From NCBI GenBank assembly GCA_018435665.1, contig JAHDND010000024.1, forward strand, positions 62,001 to 126,000: DNA of 64,000 nucleotides, read 5' to 3'. Below the pieces are notes generated by a model. It saw only the letters and a program-made list of their open reading frames with translations. It ran no database searches and was not told the DNA's origin. Origin of the DNA: Candidatus Thiosymbion sp. Its GTDB lineage: Bacteria; Pseudomonadota; Gammaproteobacteria; Chromatiales; Chromatiaceae. The translations under genes and the position numbers were made by a program. Numbering within the stretch: position 1 is the stretch's first letter; each line of letters starts with the position of its first letter. This document shows, piece after piece, positions 20,997-29,957 of this stretch.

Positions 20997-21758
20997 TCAG
21001 ACGAGCCCCGGGCTTGGCCTAGCCGCGGTTCGGCTGGCCCGCACCATGGCCAGGGTCTTGTGGCCCAACACTTCCGCTATCTCGGCCAAGCTGGCGCCGT
21101 TCATGGCCAAATAGCTCGCCGTCGAATGCCGCAGGTCATGCCAACGGAAATTCTCGATTTCCGCTTGCTGCAAGGCGGTTTCCCAAACCCCGCGCATGTC
21201 GATGGGATGCGATTCCCGCGGTGCATCCGGGCTGGTCACGCTGGCGCGGCGGCGATATCTGCCGGGGAAAACCAGGTCCGTGTCGATGCGACGGACCTTG
21301 GCGTGCTCCTTTAGCAAGGTCAGGCCGGGGCCAGCCAAGGGCACCACCCTGGTGGTCCCATTCTTGGTCAGGAAGAGGGTTATTTTCCCGCCCGGGAGGT
21401 CTACAGCCGACCACCGGAGATTCATCAGCTCGCTCTTTCGCATGCCGATTGAAAGAGCAAGCTACAGCCAGGGATTGGTCGATGCCTGGCAAGCGGCCAG
21501 CAGCCGGTCGCGTTCGTCATCGCTGAGGAAGCGAACCCGCCCATCCGGTTCGGAGGGACGCTGGACGCCGCGCAAGGGGGAGTCGTCCAACCATCCCCAC
21601 TCTTTGATGGCGATTCTCAAGGCATGGGAAACAGGCGCCAGGTAGCGGTTGACGGTGGCCGGGGAGAAGGGCTTGCCGGCAGGGGTCAAGGTAGCAGCCA
21701 GCTTGTCACGTTTCTCCGCCAGGAGGGCCGGGGTCAGGGCGTCCAGGGTGGCGTACCC
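20997..21758 (-). pseudogene. tyrosine-type site-specific integrase, inactivated
   Basis: The minus-strand frame reads TLDALTPALLAEKRDKLAATL then FSPATVNRYLAPVSHALRIA (core-binding domain), then meets an in-frame TAG at 21462-21464. It continues without shift as LALSIGMRKSELMNLRW, carrying the first catalytic Arg, and WHDLRHSTASYLAMNGASL (HxxR), then EIAEVLGHKTLAMV. Five or so residues expected after NPWL are missing at the stop, so a small deletion probably made it. The N-terminus is also cut off by a stop at 21759-21761, and the C-terminus past LGHKTLAMV does not show the catalytic tyrosine context. It presumably once drove integration at tRNA-Leu. Confidence 0.88.
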
Positions 21759-21962
21759 CTAAGCGCCGCCCTTAGCGGCGGAGGACCTGGATCGATGGTT
21801 ACCGGAGCGGGGGAGGGTCCTGAGCCGCGCCGGGGGTGCTGAGGTTTGACCGTTGGGCTGTGTCCCAAAGGCCGTCGTTAATCCATAGACCCGGTGATTC
21901 CGGCCCCCGGCCTTGGCGGCATATCGTGCCTCATCAGTGCCCGCGAACTGTTCCATGCTCAA
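21759..21962 (-). pseudogene. C-terminal remnant of a GGDEF (diguanylate cyclase) domain
   Basis: The first 25 or so residues, FAGTDEARYAAKAGGRNHRVYG, match the final helix of GGDEF domains (ADxALYxAKxxGRN). The catalytic GGDEF half is absent and the following residues are unrelated. It directly follows the hybrid kinase stop codon, overlapping by 4 bp in another frame, and is followed by the broken integrase start. Confidence 0.6.
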
Positions 21963-24900
21963 CTGGAAGCCGCATGGCTGCTCGGCACCGAGTCAACAGG
22001 CTGACCAACCGGATCGGGCTGAACGGTTTGTTCGGACTGATCGGGCTCATCGGGTCGCTCAGGTTGAGCGGGCTGATCGAGGAGGGGATGCGCCTGGGCG
22101 ATTGCCGCGAGCAGGGACACCAGTTCCTGCTCCAGCATGACAAAGGCCTCTTCCACTTCCCCCTCACCCCGCCTGATCGCCTCCTCCAGCCCCCCCGCGC
22201 AGCGCATCACCGCCATGGCGCCAATGCTGCCCGCATACCCCCGCACCCGATGCAGGCGACCGGCGGCCGCTTCCTGCTGGCCCGCCGCCAGGTCCGCCCG
22301 GCATTCCGCCACCACCGCGGCGAAGTGCCGACTGAAGCCCTGGAGGAGCTTGCGAAACTGCGCGAGATCCCCCGCCAGGTTTTTTTCGACCAGCCGGCGG
22401 TTAATCCCGGCAATCTCCGGGAAGGTCGTCACGGGGCGGACGCCGGGTGTCTCCGGGGTGACAGGCGGCACCGGGGGCTGGTCCTCAGCGGGATCAGGGA
22501 TTACAAACGCGCCTTCCGCCATCTCCGGCGCCCGGGAGCGGGTCCCCCAGAGGGACAGCCGGGCGCCGATCTCGTCCAAATCGATGGGTTTGGTCAGGAT
22601 CGCGTCGACCCCGGCCGTGAAGGCCGCCTGGCGCTGTTCGGGGAGGACACCAGCGGTAAGGGCGATGATCGGCAAGGCGCTCAGGCCCAGTTTGCTCCGG
22701 ATCAACCGCGTGGCGGTGAAACCATCCATGACCGGCATCTGCAGGTCCATGAGCACCAGGTCGCAGTCGGCGGGGTGTGCCTTGAGGAACGCGAGTGCCT
22801 GGGCGCCATCGCTGGCCTCGGTGACCTGGGCGCCCTCCTGTTCCAAGGCCAGGTGCATCAGGTCGCGGTGGTCGGGACTGTCATCCACGACCAGTACGCG
22901 CAGGCCGTTCAGGTTGACGGCCGGAGGTTCTGGCGCTGATCCCATCCGGGCCGGCTCCCCGGCGGCGTCCGGGACCCGGGCGAAGGGCAGTTCGAACCAA
23001 AAGGTGCTACCCCGGCCGGGCGCACTGTCCACCCCGATCTTGCCCCCCATCAGCTCGATCAGGCGGTGGCTGATTGCCAGGCCCAGGCCCGAGCCCCCAT
23101 GGCGGCGGCTATGGCCGCCCTCGACCTGGAAGAAGGGGTTAAACAGCGCTGGCTGATCTCGGGAGGCAATACCCACCCCGGTGTCCTGGACCGCGAAGCG
23201 CAGGCTGACTTGATCTTCGCTGACGGCGAGCACCTCGATCCGGACCCGGATCTCCCCCTGGTCGGTGAACTTGATAGCGTTGCCGATCAGATTGGTCAGG
23301 ACCTGCTCCAGGCGCCGATCGTCCCCCTGTAACTGACCCGGCGGCAGGGGGGGCACCTCCAGGCGCCAGATCAGGCCCTTGTGGCGGGCGGAAGAGCCAT
23401 AGAGGGCGGCGAGGCGCTGGAGCAGGGCGGGCAAGGCGAAGGGTCGCGACTCGATCGGGAGATGGCCGGCTTCGATCTTGGCCATGTCGAGGATGTCATT
23501 CAGGATGGCCAGCAGGGATCCCCCTGCGGTCTGGATGCGCCCCAGCATCTCGCGTTGCGATGGGGTGAGGGGTTCGCGACCGATCATCTGGGCGAGACCC
23601 AGCACCGAGTAGAGCGGCGTGCGGATTTCGTGACTCATGCGGGCGAGGAATTCGCTCTTGGCGGCATTAGCCTGCTCGGCGAGGTCGCGGGCTTGGGAGA
23701 GGTCGGCCTCCAGGCGCTTGCGCTCGGCGATGTCGCGGCACACACCGACAATCCCCCGCACCTGGCCGTCATCGTCGCTTAACGGCGAGGCCAGGACCTC
23801 CACCCAGGCGAGGGTGCCGTTCTTGCGCCGGACCTCCATTTCCAGGTGCTCGTGCGGGAGGATGACCCCGGCCGACAACGCCTGGTGAAACCGGGTGAGA
23901 TAGTCCTGAAAGCGCTCCAGGGACGGCGGGGTGAAGAGGACGTCCCAGGGGAAGGTCATCAACTCTTGGGGCGAATAGCCGCTCAGCCGTTCGCTGGCGG
24001 GGCTTATGTAGGTCCATTGCGCCGCCAGGTTCATGGTCCAGATGACGTCGGTGGCATTCTGGGCGATCAGCCGGTAGCGTTCCTCGCTGCGGCGTAGGGC
24101 GTCTTCCGCGACTTTGCGCGGCGTGATGTCGCGCGTCACGCCAACGATTTGCCTGAAGTGGTGTTGAAGGTCGTGGGGGACGGTGGCGTTGGACTCAAGC
24201 CACTTGGTGCTGCCATCCTTGCAGCGAATTTCCAGTTCGGCCTGGAATGCAAACGGCCGTCCCGCTTCAGCACAGGCGCGCGCCTGGGCGAGAGCTTGCT
24301 CGACGATGGCCAGGGCGGCGGGGGTGTAGGTTTTGATCGGCGGCAGTTGGCGATATTCGCCGGGGGTGTAGCCGAGGATTTTTTCAATGGCGGGGCTCAG
24401 ATAGGTAAATTCGCCTGCCAGGTTCATGGTCCAGATGAGGTCCAGAGACTGCTCGGCGATCAGGCGCAGATGTTCCTCGCTGAGCCGCAGCGCATCTTCG
24501 GCCTGCATGCGCTTGGCCTGCTCGCTCGCCTGCCAAGAGGCGTAGGCTTGCTGTCGGCGCTGAGAGGCCATCAGGCTGAGTGTCGCGACCAGGGCAATGA
24601 GGGCGAAGAGCCCCAGCTTGTCTACCGTGTCCTGGCGCCAGTGGGCGAAGAGGGCGGTCAGGTCGCGGCTGATGGCGACCACCAGGGGCTGGTCGGCGGG
24701 GGTCCGTTCCGGCCGGACGGTCTGGAAGGCGGTCATGCGCTCCTCGCCGGTGGCGGCCGCCCCCTCCAGGACCAGGTGGTCGGTGCCGCTGTCCAGGTAG
24801 CGCCGAAAAAGGGAGTTGGGCAGGTCCCGCAGGTCCTGGCCGACAAGACCCTCGGGGTCAGGCACACGGTAGACTACCTGACCCTCGCCGTGGATGACCG

Positions 24901-25513
24901 TGGCACCCGCATCCGGGGCATACAGGGTGCTGCTGAGCAGCAGGCGGAAATAGTCGGAGTTGAGCATGGCCAGGACATAGCCGTTGAACCGGCCCTGGTC
25001 GTCGGCGATCACGCGTCCCAGGCTGAGCGCCCAGAGGCCCGAGGGCGTCTTAACGGGAGGAGAGACATAGAGGGTGTCCGGATTGGCATCCCGACTCATG
25101 GTTTGGTAGGGCGCCTGATCGCGAACGTCCATGCCGATCAGTTCCTGGTGGTTACTGGCAATGACGGTGCCATTGACGTCGACAACCAGCAAGCCGCGAT
25201 GGCCGAAGCTGGAGGCGACCAGGGCCGTCAGGCGATGGTTGAGCAGGCTCATCCCCTCGGGTTGGGCGAGGAGCCAGGGTAGGTCCGCGCGCAGGTTGGC
25301 GAGGAGCTCGCTGGTGGTCTGCAAGCGGTTGGCGAGGTACTCCCCCACCACCTTCACCTCCTCGTTCAGATGCTGGCGCTCCTGGGCGTGGAGGGTTCGA
25401 TAGTCGACCCAACGGTCAACACCGAGGACGGCGGCCAGGACCGTCAGGGCCAGGATCAGGGCCAGCCAGGGGGTGATCTGGCGCCGCCGGGGGAGGTGGG
25501 TAGAGGTTGACAT
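21959..25513 (-). CDS. hybrid sensor histidine kinase with Cache-like, PAS, REC and Hpt domains
   Basis: This 1184-residue inner-membrane kinase runs in order: membrane helix (about 15-37), extracytoplasmic double-Cache-like sensor (about 40-300), second helix (about 303-325), two PAS domains with PAC ends (about 345-470 and 475-600), HisKA with SHEIRTPL (phospho-His about 627), HATPase with IGNAIKF, DTGVGIA and GGSGLGLAI, a receiver domain with [13 protein letters not shown] (phospho-Asp about 922), and a C-terminal Hpt domain with [12 protein letters not shown] (His about 1088). It is a complete phosphorelay up to Hpt, lacking a DNA-binding partner nearby. The ATG at 25513 overlaps the TGA of a short upstream frame. 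Confidence 0.94.
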   Translation of the reverse strand: MSTSTHLPRRRQITPWLALILALTVLAAVLGVDRWVDYRTLHAQERQHLNEEVKVVGEYLANRLQTTSELLANLRADLPWLLAQPEGMSLLNHRLTALVASSFGHRGLLVVDVNGTVIASNHQELIGMDVRDQAPYQTMSRDANPDTLYVSPPVKTPSGLWALSLGRVIADDQGRFNGYVLAMLNSDYFRLLLSSTLYAPDAGATVIHGEGQVVYRVPDPEGLVGQDLRDLPNSLFRRYLDSGTDHLVLEGAAATGEERMTAFQTVRPERTPADQPLVVAISRDLTALFAHWRQDTVDKLGLFALIALVATLSLMASQRRQQAYASWQASEQAKRMQAEDALRLSEEHLRLIAEQSLDLIWTMNLAGEFTYLSPAIEKILGYTPGEYRQLPPIKTYTPAALAIVEQALAQARACAEAGRPFAFQAELEIRCKDGSTKWLESNATVPHDLQHHFRQIVGVTRDITPRKVAEDALRRSEERYRLIAQNATDVIWTMNLAAQWTYISPASERLSGYSPQELMTFPWDVLFTPPSLERFQDYLTRFHQALSAGVILPHEHLEMEVRRKNGTLAWVEVLASPLSDDDGQVRGIVGVCRDIAERKRLEADLSQARDLAEQANAAKSEFLARMSHEIRTPLYSVLGLAQMIGREPLTPSQREMLGRIQTAGGSLLAILNDILDMAKIEAGHLPIESRPFALPALLQRLAALYGSSARHKGLIWRLEVPPLPPGQLQGDDRRLEQVLTNLIGNAIKFTDQGEIRVRIEVLAVSEDQVSLRFAVQDTGVGIASRDQPALFNPFFQVEGGHSRRHGGSGLGLAISHRLIELMGGKIGVDSAPGRGSTFWFELPFARVPDAAGEPARMGSAPEPPAVNLNGLRVLVVDDSPDHRDLMHLALEQEGAQVTEASDGAQALAFLKAHPADCDLVLMDLQMPVMDGFTATRLIRSKLGLSALPIIALTAGVLPEQRQAAFTAGVDAILTKPIDLDEIGARLSLWGTRSRAPEMAEGAFVIPDPAEDQPPVPPVTPETPGVRPVTTFPEIAGINRRLVEKNLAGDLAQFRKLLQGFSRHFAAVVAECRADLAAGQQEAAAGRLHRVRGYAGSIGAMAVMRCAGGLEEAIRRGEGEVEEAFVMLEQELVSLLAAIAQAHPLLDQPAQPERPDEPDQSEQTVQPDPVGQPVDSVPSSHAASS

Positions 25514-26271
25514 CAGGCGGGTCCGAAGGGCAGGGTCAGGCTGTCCAGGGTGCCAAGGGCCTCACCCAACTTCAGGTTGGCCATCGTCTCACCCCGGGCA
25601 TGAAAGTCCTATTCGCCCCAGACCCTGGAAAGGGCAGGGCCAGTTTCGCGTGCAGGTCCTGGGCGGGGAGAGTATGCCGCCCCAGCGCATGACGCAACGC
25701 CTCCAGTCGGAGCGGGTCAAGGCTACCTCATTCTGACTACCCATCCCTGATCTCTTCAGGCCGGGTCCAGCCACCGGGTCGCGGGGTCAGGTTTGGTGGA
25801 GCTGGAGAGGTTGGGCAGTGGTGGCCAGATTAGGCCTAAAAGTAAGGTGGTGGTAAGGTCGCGGCCCCGAGGGGTGGTTAAGCCCTCGACAACGAGGGGG
25901 TGGAGATCTGCGTCTGTTGCATCGACGTCCTCATACTCGACCCGTCGGGAGAACCCCTGACGGGTCTGTCCATCTTCGCCCCCGTGGCGAGGATCAGGGC
26001 ATCGGCCTGGTTTATGAAGGTGGCGGCATGCAGGGGTCCGTTCAGTTCTAAATTAGTTCCAAACCAGTCTGAGACAGAAAAAGTAATCGTTTTTTTCGAT
26101 GGAAAGGCTGGATTCCATGGGTAATAATTATGAAGACGGCGGGGGCGTTGGGTTATCCTTGGCGCACTTGCTCCCGAAAAGGCACGGTTATCCACAAGTA
26201 ACAGCAATAAGCCGGTGTAGGTAACATGTTGTTTTATCTACTGTCGGCTGTTGTAACTTGTTGAAAATACG
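25514..26271. other. 758-bp right part of island without a clear gene
   Basis: A short minus-strand frame (MANLKLGEALGTLDSLTLP..., stop overlapping the kinase ATG as TGATG) looks like the tail of a lost upstream gene that was translationally coupled to the kinase; its upstream part is interrupted. Further right, 25.9-26.27 kb becomes AT-richer and holds a perfect DnaA-box-like TTATCCACA at 26188-26196, the TGGCGCACTT motif and two GTAAC repeats. Likely the recombination end of the island. Confidence 0.5.
26221..26263 (+). repeat. two direct GTAAC-TTGTTG copies beside the right att site
   Basis: GTAACATGTTG at 26221-26231 and GTAACTTGTTG at 26253-26263 are 32 bp apart and end 8 bp before the duplicated tRNA sequence. 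Position and spacing suggest integrase arm-type or IHF-assisted sites; not proven. Confidence 0.45.
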
Positions 26272-26329
26272 AGACTCAAAATCTGACGGTAGTGATACCG
26301 TGCCGGTTCGAGTCCGGCCCTCGGGACCA
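26272..26329 (+). repeat. right attachment repeat, displaced 3' end of tRNA-Leu
   Basis: It matches 17224-17281 in 57 of 58 positions. It lacks the 5' half of a tRNA, so it is not a functional gene. Its neighbour is an intrinsic terminator and then rpmE, so this is the ancestral tRNA 3' end and the copy at 17.2 kb was supplied by the island. Confidence 0.93.
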
Positions 26330-26333
26330 TCAT

Positions 26334-26369
26334 TTGGGCTTCATCTCAGGGTAAAGCCCAATTTTTTTT
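26334..26369 (+). terminator. ancestral terminator of tRNA-Leu
   Basis: Stem TTGGGCTT/AAGCCCAA (26334-26341 with 26354-26361), 12-base loop and an eight-base T-run. It is stranded next to the displaced tRNA end. Confidence 0.88.
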
Positions 26370-26453
26370 CGGTGAAGATTGCCGCCTAAGGCGGTCGGTG
26401 ATAGATTTCCGCGTTTTGTAAGGTTTGCCCCTCCCGGGCCAGGCAGAGTCACC

Positions 26454-26654
26454 ATGAAAGAAGGCATCCACCCCGCGTACCGCGACACCAAGGTCGTCTG
26501 CAGCTGCGGCAACCAGTTCAACACCCGTTCCACCCTGGGCAAGGACCTGCACGTGGAAGTCTGCTCCGCCTGCCACCCCTTCTACACCGGCAAGCAGAAG
26601 ATCGTTGACACGGGTGGTCGCGTCGACAAGTTCCGCCGCAAATACGGCCGCTGA
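26454..26654 (+). CDS. rpmE: 50S ribosomal protein L31
   Basis: The 66-residue protein [19 protein letters not shown]... is full-length L31 of the zinc-binding (C+) type, with CSCG near residue 16-18 and CSACHPF near 37-43. It binds at the 50S central protuberance and bridges to 30S. The frame is open from 26379 but homology and spacing put the start at ATG 26454. Conserved order rpmE then the pil operon is as in Pseudomonas. A C+ L31 often implies a zinc-regulated C- paralogue elsewhere. Confidence 0.98.
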   Translation: MKEGIHPAYRDTKVVCSCGNQFNTRSTLGKDLHVEVCSACHPFYTGKQKIVDTGGRVDKFRRKYGR

Positions 26655-26681
26655 GAACATCCAGCGCGCTGGCGCAACCCG

Positions 26682-26716
26682 AGCGCCGGGATGATTTCGA
26701 TCATCCCGGCGCTTTT
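26682..26716 (+). terminator. rpmE intrinsic terminator
   Basis: A 14-bp perfect stem (26682-26695 with 26700-26713) with a TTCG tetraloop followed by T residues, 27 bp after the rpmE stop. Confidence 0.93.
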
Positions 26717-26793
26717 GATTTTCCGCTGTCAGAAAACCCTGTCGGGTCATCAGGTCCTCAGTCTCGAACCTTGCGTTCATGCCTGGCTTGCGT

Positions 26794-27414
26794 TTATGCC
26801 TGGCCAGCATGAACGCTGGTGAGTAGAGCCGTCACCCCCACCTCGTCCAACCCCCGTTCGGGCCGATCATCCATCGGGTCTAGAGGGGGATTGCTCCGCG
26901 CCGTGTGCGGTAGCACCAGCAACTCGATCGGGGTATCGCCAGCCAGGAAGCTCAGCACGGGCAGGAAGCCCCGGCTGCCATCCGCGAAGCGCCGCGTCTC
27001 CTGACGCTCCCGCCAGCGGATACCCTGGTTGAGTAGTTCCAGCACCACCTCGTCCACCGCCTCGGCGGCGAGCAGCAGCCGCACCGGCAGGCTGGGGTCC
27101 GGGTAGTCGGTCGCCAGGCTGCCAATCAGCCGGGGGCGAAAACGGTGAAAGTGGCGCATGGCCGCCAGTGCCTGCTGGCGCTGCCGGTCCACCGCGGCGG
27201 TCTGCTCCGGTCGCCAGAACAGCCGCCGATAGGCCAGGAGCGCCTCCTGAACCTCTTCGTTGCTCGGCCAACGGCGCTTGTCGGCGATCCCCGCCCGTTC
27301 CGCCACCTTGCGCCGCGCCCGCTCCGGTTCGGCGATACCCTGTTCGGCCATGAGGCGCGCCGCCTCTTCCGCCAGCCAGCGGCGTTGGGTCTCCGGGCGC
27401 TCGCGATGTTGCAT
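26794..27414 (-). CDS. conserved hypothetical protein, nucleotidyltransferase-like
   Basis: The 206-residue cytosolic protein begins MQHRERPETQRRWLAEEAARLMAEQG. It has FRPRLIGSLATDYPDPSLPVRLLLAAEAVDEVV then GIRWRERQ. The RPRLVGSVL...D-H-G-P pattern recalls a gammaproteobacterial family I believe is annotated as nucleotidyltransferase-like, but the acidic metal site is weak (PDPSLPVRL instead of a clear DxD), so catalysis is doubtful. It is divergent from pilM, with 134 bp between them holding the pil operon promoter. Function unknown. Confidence 0.75.
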   Translation of the reverse strand: MQHRERPETQRRWLAEEAARLMAEQGIAEPERARRKVAERAGIADKRRWPSNEEVQEALLAYRRLFWRPEQTAAVDRQRQQALAAMRHFHRFRPRLIGSLATDYPDPSLPVRLLLAAEAVDEVVLELLNQGIRWRERQETRRFADGSRGFLPVLSFLAGDTPIELLVLPHTARSNPPLDPMDDRPERGLDEVGVTALLTSVHAGQA

Positions 27415-27447
27415 GCTCAGGGTCCTCCCGCGGGTAAGAAGCCGGGA

Positions 27448-27470
27448 AATGCGATATAGTGAATCGCATT
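27448..27470 (+). promoter_or_regulatory. palindrome over the -10 region upstream of pilM
   Basis: AATGCGAT at 27448-27455 and ATCGCATT at 27463-27470 form a perfect 8-bp inverted repeat with a 7-bp spacer. A TATAGT hexamer (27455-27460) inside it would serve as a -10 element for a start near 27467. This geometry fits a dimeric repressor operator for the pil operon or for the divergent gene. Confidence 0.5.
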
Positions 27471-27548
27471 AAAGACCTGATGCTCCTTATTCCGCAACCC
27501 GGCACGCCCACGCCTGCTTCCAACCGCCCTAAGCCACACTAACCCGCC

Positions 27549-28616
27549 ATGTTCAGTCTTGGTCTTGGCCGTAAGCAGGCACCGCTCCTGGGGATCGATA
27601 TCGGCTCGACCGCGGTCAAGGTGGTGGAACTCGCCCGGGTGGGTCTCGCCTCCGCCCATACCTTTCAGGTGACAAGCTGCGCCCTGGAGCCGCTGGCCCC
27701 CATGGCGGTGGTGGAAAAAAAGATCGCCGACGTCCAGGCCGTGGGCGAGGCCATTCGTCAGGCGGTCACCCGCTGCGGCACCAAGGCCAAGGCCGCCGCG
27801 GTGGCCGTACCCGGTTCCGCGACCATCACCAAGGTCATCCCCATGGCCGTGGGTATGAAAGATGCCGAGATGGAAGGGCTGATCCAGCTTGACGCGGACC
27901 ATTACATCCCCTATCCCCTCGATGAGGTCAATCTCGATTTCACGGTCCTGGGCCCCTCCGCGACCCAGGGCGAGGTCGATGTCCTCCTCGTGGCCACCCG
28001 CCATGAGGTCGTCGACAACCTGTTGGCGGCCCTGGAAATCGCGGGCCTGGAGGCGGAAGTCGTCGATGCCGAGCCTTATGCCCTGGAAAATGCCGCCATC
28101 CTGGCCATGGGCGCCCAGGCCGATGGCCAGACCATCGCCATCGCCGATATCGGCGCCCAGGCCACGCGCATCCAGGTCGTCCGTAATGGCCGCGCTCAGT
28201 TCAGTCGGGAGCAGGGTTTCGCCGCCGCCCAACTGCTGGATGAGATCCGCCACCGCTACCAGCTCAAGGCGGATGAGGCCCGGCGCTGCCTCGAAGCGGG
28301 CGAATTGCCCGACAACTATGTCGTGGACGTGGCGCGTCCCTTCGCCGAGGCCCTGACCCAACAGATCGGCCGGGCCTTGCAGTTTTATTACAGTTCCACC
28401 TACTCCAAGCCCGCCGATCAGATTCTCCTGGCGGGAGGGGTTGCCGTCCTCCCCGGACTGGAGCAGACGGTCAGCAGCCGCTTGGGGGTACTGGCCTATG
28501 TGGCCAATCCCTTCGCCCATATGACCCTGGGCCCCCGGGTTCCCGGGCAATTGATCCAACGTCATGGGCCCGCGTTGACGCTGGCGGTCGGTCTGGCCCT
28601 GCGCGGATACGACTGA
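27549..28616 (+). CDS. pilM: type IV pilus assembly protein PilM
   Basis: A cytoplasmic FtsA/actin-like ATPase-fold protein, 355 residues. GIDIGSTAVKVVELA near residues 17-31 is the phosphate-1 motif, and AIADIGAQATRIQVV (about 197) and LAGGVAVLPGLEQTV (about 296) are the phosphate-2 and adenosine regions. PilM binds the cytosolic tail of PilN and links the alignment complex to the motor. Stop and pilN start are adjacent (TGA ATG), typical of the pilMNOPQ operon. Confidence 0.97.
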   Translation: MFSLGLGRKQAPLLGIDIGSTAVKVVELARVGLASAHTFQVTSCALEPLAPMAVVEKKIADVQAVGEAIRQAVTRCGTKAKAAAVAVPGSATITKVIPMAVGMKDAEMEGLIQLDADHYIPYPLDEVNLDFTVLGPSATQGEVDVLLVATRHEVVDNLLAALEIAGLEAEVVDAEPYALENAAILAMGAQADGQTIAIADIGAQATRIQVVRNGRAQFSREQGFAAAQLLDEIRHRYQLKADEARRCLEAGELPDNYVVDVARPFAEALTQQIGRALQFYYSSTYSKPADQILLAGGVAVLPGLEQTVSSRLGVLAYVANPFAHMTLGPRVPGQLIQRHGPALTLAVGLALRGYD

Positions 28617-29189
28617 ATGGTCCGCATCAATCTGCTCCCCTGGCGCGAGAAAGAGCGCCAGCGCCAGAAGCGTGTCATGACCGCGGTGGCCCTGAGCGCC
28701 GTCGTCCTGACCTTCGCCGGGGCGCTCGCCAGTTATTTCCTCATCGAGGATTGGATTCAGGTCCAAGAGGCCCGGAACGCCTTTCTCACCGCCGAAATCG
28801 CCACCCTTGACAGGAAGATCAAAGAGATCAAGGAGATCGAGAAAAAAAAGCAGGACCTCCTGGCCCGCATGGAGATCATCCAGGACTTGCAACAGATGCG
28901 TCCCGAGATCGTGCATTTCTTCGACGAGATCGTGACCGCCATCCCCAATGGCCTCTTCCTCACCGGCATCAAGCAGACGGGGACCAACGTGGTGCTGGAA
29001 GGACGCGCCCAATCCTATGGCCGTATTTCCGACCTGATGCGCAACATCAATGCCTCCGTCTGGATCGCCAATCCCAACCTCAAGATCATCAAGGAGCAGG
29101 ACAAGACGGACACGGGGCTCAGTCATTTCGAATTGCAATTGCAGCAGCGGCGGCCCGCCAAACCGGAGGAAGGGCCGGCCGCCGGCTGA
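28617..29189 (+). CDS. pilN: type IV pilus inner-membrane alignment protein PilN
   Basis: A 190-residue bitopic protein. The N-terminal INLLPWREKERQRQKR (residues 3-18) is the conserved PilM-binding motif, followed by one membrane helix (about 22-42), a coiled-coil stretch (about 50-85) and a periplasmic ferredoxin-like domain. It forms heterodimers with PilO. No gap separates it from pilM; pilO begins 24 bp downstream. Confidence 0.96.
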   Translation: MVRINLLPWREKERQRQKRVMTAVALSAVVLTFAGALASYFLIEDWIQVQEARNAFLTAEIATLDRKIKEIKEIEKKKQDLLARMEIIQDLQQMRPEIVHFFDEIVTAIPNGLFLTGIKQTGTNVVLEGRAQSYGRISDLMRNINASVWIANPNLKIIKEQDKTDTGLSHFELQLQQRRPAKPEEGPAAG

Positions 29190-29213
29190 GCCCGGTACGC
29201 CTCCTGATACGCC

Positions 29214-29957
29214 ATGGATCTGAAAGAACTCAATAATCTTGATTTCAGCACCATCGGCGATTGGCCACCGCTGGCCAAGGGCATCCTGATCCTCTTTCTC
29301 TGTGGCGCGCTCGTCGGTGGCTGGTACTGGTTCGTCACCCTGGATCAACTTGACCGACTGGCGCTAGCCGAGACCCAGGAAACCGAATTGCGCGCTACCT
29401 TTGAAAGCAAGCAGCGCCTGGCGGCCAACCTGGAAACCCACCGCGAACAGCTTGCCCAAATGGAGGAATTCCTCCAGGACCTGTTACGGCAACTGCCCGG
29501 CAGCGCGGAAATCGCCGCCCTGCTGGTGGATGTTTCCCAGACCGGCCTGGCCGCGGGCCTGGAATTCGAGCTCTTCCAGCCCACGGCGGAGGTCTCGAAG
29601 AGCTTCTATGCCGAACTGCCCATTCAAGTGGAGGTAAAGGGCTCTTATCATCAGCTCGGGACCTTCGTCAGCGGTCTCGCCGCCCTGCCACGGATCGTGA
29701 CCGTCCATGATGTGGCCATCGCCTCCGCTGATAAGGAGTCCCGCGTTACCACGCCTAATCCCCCTCCCACCGTAGCCGGGAGGCTGAGTATGCGCGCCAC
29801 GGTCAAGACCTATCGCTACCTGGACGATAGCGAGCTTGCCCAGGAGCAGGGGGCTAAGAAAGGCGCCAAGGGAGGAAAGTCTGGCGGCCAGGGAGCTAAA
29901 CCAGCGCCCGGCGCCCAAGGCAAACCGGCAGGGAAGCAGGCACCGGCCAAGCCATGA
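29214..29957 (+). CDS. pilO: type IV pilus inner-membrane alignment protein PilO
   Basis: A 247-residue bitopic protein opening MDLKELNNLDFSTIGDWP, with a membrane helix (about 24-44), a coiled-coil (about 50-90) and a periplasmic domain. It has a long Lys/Gly/Ala/Pro-rich tail (about 210-247, AKKGAKGGKSGGQGAK type), longer and more basic than in Pseudomonas PilO (207 aa), which may be disordered or touch peptidoglycan. The last 4 bp overlap pilP (ATGA). Confidence 0.95.
   Translation: MDLKELNNLDFSTIGDWPPLAKGILILFLCGALVGGWYWFVTLDQLDRLALAETQETELRATFESKQRLAANLETHREQLAQMEEFLQDLLRQLPGSAEIAALLVDVSQTGLAAGLEFELFQPTAEVSKSFYAELPIQVEVKGSYHQLGTFVSGLAALPRIVTVHDVAIASADKESRVTTPNPPPTVAGRLSMRATVKTYRYLDDSELAQEQGAKKGAKGGKSGGQGAKPAPGAQGKPAGKQAPAKP

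Larger units (their letters stand above)
17282..26329. mobile_element. 9-kb genomic island integrated at tRNA-Leu(CAA)
   Basis: Bounded by the tRNA-Leu 3' repeat, it contains a truncated NERD protein, a ThDP enzyme, a 58-aa ORF, a lipoprotein, an inactivated tyrosine integrase, a GGDEF remnant and a hybrid histidine kinase. Housekeeping genes resume immediately outside (queA left, rpmE right). No replication, conjugation or capsid genes are seen, so it is a decayed or satellite element. The broken integrase suggests it can no longer excise on its own. Confidence 0.85.

Noticed and set aside
26188..26196. Perfect DnaA box as an origin of replication
   Set aside because: Only one box is seen, with no cluster, no AT-rich unwinding element and no replication gene nearby.
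26272..26329. A second tRNA-Leu gene
   Set aside because: Only the 3' 58 bases are present; acceptor 5' strand and D-arm are missing, so it is an att remnant.
27417..29348. A 643-codon frame antisense to pilM-pilN
   Set aside because: No domains, and it crosses two well-supported operon genes. Shadow frame.
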